Source: an uncultured Lachnospiraceae bacterium
Lineage (GTDB): Bacteria > Bacillota > Clostridia > Lachnospirales > Lachnospiraceae
Direction: 5' to 3'
NCBI GenBank assembly: GCA_947177105.1
Contig: CAMWTF010000097.1
Location: 1 to 8,030 of the forward strand
Length of the DNA stretch: 8,030 bases
A program made the position numbers and the translations under genes. Shown here in pieces: positions 1-4,774 of the stretch (positions are counted from its first letter, which is position 1; every line of letters begins with the position of its first letter). The notes beneath the pieces are model-generated. The model was not told where the DNA came from. It searched no databases and saw only the letters and a list, made by a program, of their open reading frames with translations.

Positions 1-461
1 GCCTTTGCATATCTCCCAAATCCTATCCCGACAGAGAGACTTTCAATCAGGCATTTACAAAGCAGATGATAGAACTTGCCCCGGATATCGTGGTGCTGGC
101 GGGTTTTTTGGTGAGGATTCCGCCCCAGATGGTACATGCGTTCAGCAACCGGATCGTCAACATCCATCCGTCTCTGATTCCCTCCTTCTGCGGCGTGGGC
201 TATTACGGGCTGAAGGTGCATGAGAAGGTTTTGGAGCGGGGAGTCAAAGTCACCGGCGCCACCGTGCATTTTGTCAATGAGGGCATGGACGAGGGTCCCA
301 TCATTGCTCAGAAACCGGTGATGATAGAGCAGGGGGATACTCCGGAGGTTCTGCAGAGGCGGGTCATGGAGCAGGCAGAGTGGATACTGCTGCCCCAGGC
401 CATCGACGATATCGCCAATGGCAGGCTGGAGATACGGGAGGATCATGTATATAAGCGTTAG
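1..461 (+). CDS. purN: Phosphoribosylglycinamide formyltransferase (GART), 3' part
   Basis: Transfers a formyl group from 10-formyltetrahydrofolate to glycinamide ribonucleotide, the third step of cytosolic de novo purine synthesis. The open frame runs unbroken from base 3 (codons ISPKSYPDRETFNQ before the first Met at 66), so the gene starts upstream of the window; about 152 residues of a family member usually near 200 are present. The family signatures are clear: VVLAGF followed by NIHPSLIPSF, which carries the catalytic Asn and His, and ATVHFVNEGMDEGPII, which carries the catalytic Asp. The GVGYYG loop belongs to the active site. The C-terminal end (EILL/LPQAI-like helix, then a short basic tail and TAG at 459-461) looks complete. 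It precedes purD by 110 bp in the same direction, as expected for a purine operon. Identity is very secure; only the missing 5' end is unknown. Confidence 0.96.
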   Translation, partial: LCISPKSYPDRETFNQAFTKQMIELAPDIVVLAGFLVRIPPQMVHAFSNRIVNIHPSLIPSFCGVGYYGLKVHEKVLERGVKVTGATVHFVNEGMDEGPIIAQKPVMIEQGDTPEVLQRRVMEQAEWILLPQAIDDIANGRLEIREDHVYKR

Positions 462-481
462 CGCGCAGGCTAATGCATATA

Positions 482-553
482 CTGCGGATTGTCAGACGGG
501 TATACTCTGAGACATCGCAGCCAAAAAGGATATAGATGCCCGCGGAAACGGGC
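482..553 (+). other. Inverted repeats in the purN-purD gap
   Basis: The gap between purN and purD contains an imperfect hairpin with arms at 482-496 and 506-520 (CTGCG/CGCAG, TGTC/GACA and AGA/TCT paired segments separated by small bulges). A second short hairpin, GCCCG-CGGAAA-CGGGC, lies at 538-553 immediately before the purD ribosome binding site (GGAGGGG, 554-560). Neither is followed by a T-tract, so neither looks like an intrinsic terminator. They could tune mRNA stability or purD translation, or be chance pairings; there is no resemblance to a purine riboswitch that I can see. Confidence 0.25.
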
Positions 554-571
554 GGAGGGGAGCAGTGAGAG

Positions 572-1849
572 ATGAAGGTATTGATTGTAGGCGGCGGCGG
601 CAGAGAACATGCCATAGCGGTCAGCATGAAAAAGAGCAGGAGAGTGGAACAGATTTACTGTGTGCCCGGCAATGCGGGCATTGCCGGGATTGCGGAGTGC
701 AACCCTTCCATCGGCGTGATGGAATTTGACAAAATCATATCCTACGCAAGAGAAAAGGCGGTGGATCTGGTGTTTGTGGCGCCGGATGACCCTTTGGTGG
801 GCGGATTGGTAGATGCGCTGCAAGCGGCAGGCTTTAGGACCTTTGGCCCGGATCAGAAGGCGGCGGTTCTGGAGGGCAGCAAGGCGTTTTCCAAGGATCT
901 GATGAAAAAATATCATATTCCTACGGCGGCTTATGAGACCTTCGATGCTTCTGAGGAGGCGCTCCGCTATCTGGAGACGGCCAGGATGCCTATCGTACTG
1001 AAGGCAGACGGGCTGGCGCTGGGCAAGGGTGTGCTGATCTGCAACACGTTGGAGGAGGCCCGGGCAGGCGTGAAGGAGATTATGGAGGATAAACATTTCG
1101 GCAGCGCGGGCAACCGTATGGTGGTGGAAGAGTTTATGACGGGCCGGGAGGTGTCAGTGTTGTCCTTTGTGGACGGCAGAACCATCAAACCCATGACCTC
1201 TGCCCAGGATCATAAGAGGGCCAAGGACGGGGATCAGGGGCTGAACACCGGCGGCATGGGCAATTTTTCTCCCAGCCCCTTCTATACGGAAGAGGTGGAT
1301 GCATTTTGTAAAAAGTATATCTATCAGCCCACGGTGGATGCTATGGCGGCGGAGGGCCGACCTTTTAAGGGCGTAATCTTCTTCGGGCTGATGTTGACGC
1401 CGGAAGGTCCCAAGGTATTGGAGTACAATGCCCGCTTCGGGGATCCGGAGGCTCAGGTGGTGTTGTGCCGGATGAAAAATGACATTATGGATGTGGTGGA
1501 TGCCTGCATTTAAGGCACCCTGGATCATGTGGATCTTTAGTTTGATGACAATGCTTCGGGATGTTTTGTGGTGGCATCTGACGTGTATCACTTATCTTAT
1601 GAGAAGGGGTATGAGATACAGGGACTGGAGAATTTCGAGGGAAAAGAGGATTATTACTGTTTCCACGCTGGAAGTAAGTTTGATGAGCAGGGCCGGGTGG
1701 TGACAAACGGCGGCCGGGTGCTGGGCGTGACGGCAAAAGGGGCAACTCTGAAGGAGGCAAGGGCAAAAGCTTATGAGGCCACGGAGTGGGTCAGTTTTGA
1801 CAATAAATATATGCGGCACGATATAGGTAAAGCAATAGATGAAATATGA
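572..1849 (+). pseudogene. purD: Phosphoribosylamine-glycine ligase (GARS), interrupted by two in-frame stops
   Basis: PurD joins glycine to phosphoribosylamine using ATP, the second step of purine synthesis. The start ATG at 572 has a good ribosome binding site (GGAGG, 554-558). The N-terminal domain carries GGGGREHA (residues 7-14) and PGNAG (32-36). The ATP-grasp domain carries KADGLALGKG (144-153), DHKR (213-216), LNTGGMG and EYNARFGDPE (284-293). After VVDACI the frame meets TAA (codon 314, 1511-1513), then reads GTLDHVDL and meets TAG (codon 323, 1538-1540). It then continues in the SAME frame through a well-conserved C-terminal domain (SYEKGYEI, DYYCFHAG, NGGRVLGVTAKG, ATEW, YMRHDIGKAIDE) to TGA at 1847-1849. 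Without the stops it would be about 425 residues, the normal family length. As written, the product is a 313-residue protein without the C-terminal domain, so probably inactive. The C fragment has only a GTG (1568) without a convincing ribosome binding site. A recent pseudogene or a sequence error are the main readings. Confidence 0.9.
1511..1540 (+). other. Two in-frame stop codons within purD
   Basis: TAA (1511-1513) and TAG (1538-1540) lie nine codons apart in the purD frame, with recognisable PurD sequence (GTLDHVDL) between them and FDDNA after them. No insertion or deletion is needed to align the downstream sequence, so these are substitutions and not a frameshift. A changed genetic code is unlikely: TAG ends purN at 459-461, and TAA and TGA end other genes here. 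Confidence 0.9.
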
Positions 1850-1859
1850 GTTATGCATG

Positions 1860-1899
1860 ATCTGCAATAGGCAAGGGGTATTAATGCAATATCGCAGAT
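1860..1899 (+). other. Inverted repeat between purD and the zinc-ribbon gene
   Basis: ATCTGCAATA (1860-1869) is matched by TATCGCAGAT (1890-1899), ten positions with one mismatch, around a 20-base loop. No T-tract follows, so it is not a standard terminator. It lies 35 bases before the ATG at 1934 and could be an operator, a processing site or a chance pairing. Confidence 0.3.
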
Positions 1900-1933
1900 T
1901 ATGGTCTGTGGTATGCAGGAAAGAGGTATAGAC

Positions 1934-2383
1934 ATGGATTTCTTTGAAAATGACAAATACCATGTGCCGAATATCTGCGAAGAATGCGGCGGCGAGTTGA
2001 TCTATAAGGGCGTCGGCGAATACCAATGTGAGCAGTGTAAAGCCGTGGTTTATGACGATTACGGAAAGGTGAGACTCTATGTGGAGCAGCATCCGGGCGC
2101 CACGATATCAGATACAGAGGCCGCCACAGGTGTGCCTCACAAGGTGATACGGCAGTTGCTGCGGGAGGAGCGGCTGGAGGTTGCGCAAAATTCCCGTAGC
2201 TTTTTAAGCTGTCGGGGATGCGGCATACAGATACGCAGCGGTGACTTCTGTCCCCAATGTGCGGCAAAACAGCCAAAGACTGAGGATCCCAGACTTAAAA
2301 ATTTGAAGAAAGACATGATGGGTGTGGGTATGAACGATGTTTCCACGCAAGAGGGGGCCAAGAGATTTACGCGGAACCAATAA
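1934..2383 (+). CDS. Zinc ribbon - helix-turn-helix - zinc ribbon protein
   Basis: A 149-residue, probably cytosolic protein. The ATG at 1934 is chosen because AGGAAAGAGG (1917-1926) sits seven bases before it; an upstream in-frame ATG at 1901 lacks a comparable site. Residues 15-35 form a zinc ribbon (C15xxC18 ... C32xxC35). Residues 46-82 look like a helix-turn-helix (VEQHPGATISDTEAATGV followed by IRQLLREERL). Residues 93-109 form a second zinc ribbon (C93xxC96 ... C106xxC109). The C-terminal 40 residues are charged and probably unstructured. The layout recalls the YvyF group of small proteins found near flagellar genes in Firmicutes, whose HTH has a similar 'PGATI..V...TGV....I' pattern, but no flagellar gene is nearby, so I do not assign that name. 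It may bind DNA or a protein partner; the function is unknown. The tandem palindromic repeat begins at its stop codon. Confidence 0.8.
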   Translation: MDFFENDKYHVPNICEECGGELIYKGVGEYQCEQCKAVVYDDYGKVRLYVEQHPGATISDTEAATGVPHKVIRQLLREERLEVAQNSRSFLSCRGCGIQIRSGDFCPQCAAKQPKTEDPRLKNLKKDMMGVGMNDVSTQEGAKRFTRNQ

Positions 2384-2593
2384 AGAACAGTACTTCCCGT
2401 AAAACTGAACGATATATGGACGCCGCAGCGGCCAGATATCGTTCACCGGGATTGTGGGTCTTACGGGAATATACGGAACTTCAATAAAGAACAGTATATT
2501 CCCGTAAGACGCACTGAACGATATATGGACGCTGTAGCGGCCAGATATCGTTCACCGGGATTGTGGGTCTTATGGGAATATACGGAACTTCAA
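2381..2593 (+). repeat. Two tandem ~105-bp palindromic repeats
   Basis: Unit 1 spans 2381-2484 and unit 2 spans 2485-2593. From GAACGATAT onward they differ at only three positions in about 78 bases. Each folds on itself. An inner stem pairs GAACGATAT with ATATCGTTC (2407-2415/2436-2444 and 2516-2524/2545-2553). It is capped by TGG-A-CGC pairing with GCG-G-CCA around a four-base loop (CGCA in unit 1, TGTA in unit 2). Outer arms carry TTCCCGTAA and TTACGGGAA (TTATGGGAA in unit 2). The shared edge CGGAAC(TT)CAATAA occurs at 2372-2383, 2474-2487 and 2583-2596, so the first copy overlaps the end of the zinc-ribbon gene and the last ends just before the next gene's ribosome binding site. There is no coding potential that I would defend. 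It resembles a repeated extragenic palindrome or MITE-like element; a role as processed or leader RNA is also possible. Confidence 0.85.
2458..2510 (+). repeat. Perfect 16-bp inverted repeat bridging the two units
   Basis: GTCTTACGGGAATATA (2458-2473, right arm of unit 1) is the exact reverse complement of TATATTCCCGTAAGAC (2495-2510, left arm of unit 2), with a 21-base spacer. In RNA this would form a strong hairpin that competes with the pairing inside each unit. The arm of unit 2 pairs with its own partner (2567-2582) with one G-U wobble. Confidence 0.85.
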
Positions 2594-2609
2594 TAAGGAA
2601 GGGTTGCAT

Positions 2610-4079
2610 ATGAGAGAGACAGCAAAAACACGTATACAGCTAAAGGCCATGGCGCTGACCATGGCAACGATGATGATGATAGTGCTGGTATTTGGTCTGA
2701 CAACGATCATCAGTCATGCGGAGGATGCGCGGGTGACTGCCAGTTCCGTGGTTATTCGGGCAGGTGCAGATACCAACACTGAGATGATTGGGGGCGCCCT
2801 GCAGGGGGAGCTGTTGTCCATCACTGGAGAGACCGTCGGGGCGGACGGCAAGACTTGGTATCAGGTCACTTTTGCCATTGACGGCACCACCAAAACAGGA
2901 TATGTTCGTCATGATCTGGTGGAAAAAGTCGGTGGCGGCACTGCCACTACCCCGACTACCACCACGCCGACTACCACCCCTCCGGCCAGGACTCCCGCCA
3001 GAGATGTGGTTGCAGTTTTACCGATAACCGACAAGTTTACTGCAGCGTCGGTGAATGTGCGCTCTAATGCCTCCACCTCCGGAACGATTGTGGGTGGTGT
3101 GCAAAAGGATGTGGTTCTGACGGTGGTGGGCACGGCGCAGGACAGCACCGGCAAGACTTGGTATCAGGTAAACTTTACCAATGCCAGCGGACAGGTTGTA
3201 GGCTTTGTGAGAGAGGATTTTGTCACATTGGAGGGCGAGCTTGTACCGGCGGATCAGATTCCTGCTGAACCGGATCCTCCTGTAGTTACCGATCCTGTGG
3301 AACCCGTGGAACCTGTGGCCACACCGGAACCGGAGAGAAAGGATTATGAGACCCAGCTGTATGAAAATGAATGGAATCTTTTGGACTATACAGTGGAAGG
3401 GGGTAGAAGATATGTGATTTCGGAGCTGTTTGGCTCCATTGACAAGTATAAAAAGGAGGCCGAAGACAGTGCGGCCAAGCTAAAATCCACTAAGCTTATC
3501 ATGATTATTCTGGTGGTCGCCGTGATTTTGCTGGCCCTTACGGCCACACTGTTGTTCTTTAAAATCAGGGATATGATGGATGCCGCTTACTTTGAGGAAG
3601 TGGAGAAAGAGACAGTCCGCAAGAGACAGGGACAGAGAAGCACAGGGAAGGCCAGTATGCCCACGGTGGGAGATGGATCAAAGTCTGCGGGCGGCGGTCA
3701 GGCCAGGTCTTCTGCCAATGGACAGGCAAGACCGGCAGGCAGTGGTCAAAGATCTGCGGGAAACGGACAGGCAAGACCAGCGGGAAACGGCCAGCAGGGC
3801 AGGCCGGCGGGCAGTGGTCAGGCAAAGCCGGCAGGCAGTGGTCAGGCAAGGCCCTCCGCCAACAGCCAGGGGAGATCAGCAGGCAGCGGTCAGCAGGCTA
3901 AACCGGCGGGCGGTCAGGGAAGACCTGCCCAGCAGGCCGCCAGACCCGCGGCGCGTCAACAGGAAAGACCGGTTTCCCGGGAAAGCCAGAATGCGTCCGG
4001 ACAGCCCAAGAACTTCCTGGCGGATGACGATGAATTTGACTTTGAGTACTTGAACTGGGACGGCGAGGAAGAGAATTAA
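2610..4079 (+). CDS. Exported membrane protein with two SH3b domains and a disordered basic C-terminal tail
   Basis: A 489-residue protein. ATG 2610 is preferred over the in-frame TTG at 2604 because AAGGAAGGG (2595-2603) is six bases upstream. Residues 14-35 are a hydrophobic signal segment with a plausible cleavage site after SHA (35-37). Two bacterial SH3 domains follow at about 40-106 and 142-206, each with the typical V-R-x-x-x--T--I-GG pattern and a GKTWYQV strand (residues 80-86 and 181-187). A Thr/Pro linker (111-128) separates them. A Pro/Glu-rich stretch (215-243) leads to a juxtamembrane region and a transmembrane helix at about 295-317, followed by KIRD. The SH3b pair should therefore face outside and the tail inside. 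Residues 340-460 are a low-complexity Gly/Gln/Ala/Arg/Pro tail of repeated GSGQARPA-like units, almost without acidic residues. The last 19 residues are strongly acidic with aromatics (FDFEYLNW). SH3b domains usually bind cell-wall peptides; the role here is unknown. A terminator follows, so this gene ends its transcript. Confidence 0.85.
   Translation: MRETAKTRIQLKAMALTMATMMMIVLVFGLTTIISHAEDARVTASSVVIRAGADTNTEMIGGALQGELLSITGETVGADGKTWYQVTFAIDGTTKTGYVRHDLVEKVGGGTATTPTTTTPTTTPPARTPARDVVAVLPITDKFTAASVNVRSNASTSGTIVGGVQKDVVLTVVGTAQDSTGKTWYQVNFTNASGQVVGFVREDFVTLEGELVPADQIPAEPDPPVVTDPVEPVEPVATPEPERKDYETQLYENEWNLLDYTVEGGRRYVISELFGSIDKYKKEAEDSAAKLKSTKLIMIILVVAVILLALTATLLFFKIRDMMDAAYFEEVEKETVRKRQGQRSTGKASMPTVGDGSKSAGGGQARSSANGQARPAGSGQRSAGNGQARPAGNGQQGRPAGSGQAKPAGSGQARPSANSQGRSAGSGQQAKPAGGQGRPAQQAARPAARQQERPVSRESQNASGQPKNFLADDDEFDFEYLNWDGEEEN
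3690..3950 (+). repeat. Degenerate in-frame repeats encoding the Gly/Gln/Arg tail
   Basis: About ten imperfect 8-11-codon units of the type G-S/N-G-Q-A/Q-R/K-P-A (residues 361-447 of the SH3b protein) lie in tandem, with recurrent DNA words such as GGCAGTGGTCAGGCAAG. Copy number changes by multiples of three would keep the frame, so the length may vary between strains. Long open frames on both strands here are by-products of the skewed composition. Confidence 0.8.
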
Positions 4080-4100
4080 GCAGACTGCTAAGGAGAAGCG

Positions 4101-4136
4101 GGAGGAACCCATGAAAGAGGGTTCCTCCTCCGTTTT
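4101..4136 (+). terminator. Intrinsic terminator after the SH3b gene
   Basis: A perfect 10-bp stem, GGAGGAACCC (4101-4110) with GGGTTCCTCC (4119-4128), encloses an eight-base loop (ATGAAAGA). It is followed after four bases by TTTT (4133-4136). It starts 22 bases after the TAA of the SH3b gene and separates that transcript from the regulator-clpC-radA unit. Confidence 0.9.
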
Positions 4137-4167
4137 ATTAAATCCTTATTAAATTTTTTCCTGCACT

Positions 4168-4195
4168 TTGCAAAATGCGGCGGGTGTGGTACAAT
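4168..4195 (+). promoter_or_regulatory. Extended -10 promoter for the GntR-clpC-radA unit
   Basis: TTGCAA (-35, 4168-4173), a 16-bp spacer and TACAAT (-10, 4190-4195) with TG one base upstream (4187-4188) form a good housekeeping-type promoter with an extended -10. The start point would be near 4202, giving a leader of about 195 nt up to the regulator's ATG at 4397. It lies just after the preceding terminator and points at the operon. The repeats start inside the -10 box (AAT at 4193), so they lie almost entirely in the leader. Confidence 0.7.
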
Positions 4196-4345
4196 GAGCA
4201 AAATACTCCGTATTTAGCTCTCCTGAACGAAGAGTGCGCCAGAGCGCACGAAGTCAGGGAATAATGAGCAAAATACTCCGTATTTAGCTCTCCTGAACGA
4301 AGAGTGCGCGGAGCGCACGAAGTCAAGGAATAATGAGCAAAATAC
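4193..4345 (+). repeat. Two 70/69-bp palindromic repeats and a partial third in the operon leader
   Basis: Unit A is 4193-4262, unit B is 4263-4331, and a third copy starts at 4332 but only its first 15 bases (AATGAGCAAAATACT) match. A and B differ by about three changes: the hairpin loop is CAGA in A and GGA in B, and the right arm is TCAGGGA in A and TCAAGGA in B. Each contains AAATAC-TCC-GTATTT (4201-4215; 4271-4285) and a GTGCGC/GCGCAC stem (4234-4239/4244-4249; 4304-4309/4313-4318). In A this is nested in CCTGA/TCAGG (4222-4226/4254-4258). Short open frames that cross the repeats on the minus strand look spurious. Confidence 0.9.
4214..4240 (+). promoter_or_regulatory. CIRCE-like sequence in leader repeat A (also 4284-4310 in repeat B)
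   Basis: TTAGCTCTC-N9-GAGTGCGCC matches the HrcA operator CIRCE (TTAGCACTC-N9-GAGTGCTAA) at 14 of 18 arm positions with the exact nine-base spacer. It sits about 12 bases after the predicted transcription start of a heat-shock-type gene (clpC). The right arm lacks the outer TAA, so the two halves are not well matched to each other, and the sequence is part of a repeat that may occur elsewhere in the genome. It may be coincidence. Confidence 0.3.
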
Positions 4346-4396
4346 TTTAGGGTAAAACGTGTAATAGGATAAACTTAAATAAAAGGTGTGTGGCAT

Positions 4397-4774
4397 ATGG
4401 TGATAGAAGTTGACTTTAACAGTGATGAAGCACTGTATCTACAGCTGCGCAATCAGATTATCATGGGGATCGCAACCGCCCAGTTCAGGGAGGGGGATTC
4501 TCTGCCCAGTGTTCGTCAGCTGGCAGAACTGGTGGGAATCAATATGCACACCGTCAACAAGGCTTATACTGTGCTGAAGCAGGAGGGCTTTGTGAAGGTG
4601 GACAGACGCAAGGGGGCAGTCATTGCCATTGATGTGGACAAACTGCGCACCATTGCGGAATTAAGAAAGGAACTCCGGGTAATATTGGCTAAAGGAAGCT
4701 GTAAGAATGTTACCAGAGAGGAAATACATGCGTTAATTGACGAAATATATGAGGATTATGGAGGACTGGTGTGA
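4397..4774 (+). CDS. GntR-family (YtrA-like) transcriptional regulator
   Basis: A 125-residue DNA-binding protein. The ATG at 4397 lies eight bases after AAAGGTG; an in-frame GTG at 4388 overlaps that site and is less likely. Residues 11-78 are a GntR winged helix: LYLQLRNQI, REGDSLPSVRQLAELVGIN, HTVNKAYTVLKQEGFV and the wing DRRKGAVI. Only about 45 helical residues follow, without a ligand-binding FadR or UTRA domain, which is the size and layout of the YtrA subfamily. Those proteins usually repress their own operon, often next to ABC transporters. Here the TGA (4772-4774) overlaps the clpC ATG by one base, so the two are translationally coupled and co-transcribed. This places the regulator where Bacillus has ctsR-mcsA-mcsB. 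I infer that it may autoregulate this operon; the inducer is unknown. Confidence 0.9.
   Translation: MVIEVDFNSDEALYLQLRNQIIMGIATAQFREGDSLPSVRQLAELVGINMHTVNKAYTVLKQEGFVKVDRRKGAVIAIDVDKLRTIAELRKELRVILAKGSCKNVTREEIHALIDEIYEDYGGLV

Noticed and set aside
1505..1550. Programmed stop readthrough, selenocysteine/pyrrolysine or altered genetic code
   Set aside because: The stops are TAA and TAG, not TGA, two different codons in nine; TAG, TAA and TGA all end normal genes here, and no recoding structure is evident.
1797..1825. Promoter TTGACA-17-GATATA inside the purD 3' end
   Set aside because: The -35 is perfect, but it is encoded by conserved PurD residues and the -10 matches only half of the consensus.
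1568..1849. Separate gene starting at GTG 1568
   Set aside because: It is the in-frame C-terminal domain of purD, lacks a convincing ribosome binding site, and starts inside a conserved PurD segment.
2381..2593. CRISPR array
   Set aside because: The units are ~105 bp, adjacent and almost wholly repeated, with no unique spacers of regular size and no cas genes.
3565..4053. Overlapping open frames in the low-complexity tail on both strands
   Set aside because: They are shadows of the Gly/Gln/Arg repeats of the SH3b gene.
4138..4396. Minus-strand small proteins across the 70-bp repeats
   Set aside because: The peptides repeat because the DNA repeats, have no ribosome binding site or domain, and lie in a palindromic leader.
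4170..4396. CtsR operator (tandem GGTCAAA heptads)
   Set aside because: I looked for the direct heptad repeats and found none; isolated GTCAGG/GTCAAG words belong to the hairpin arms.
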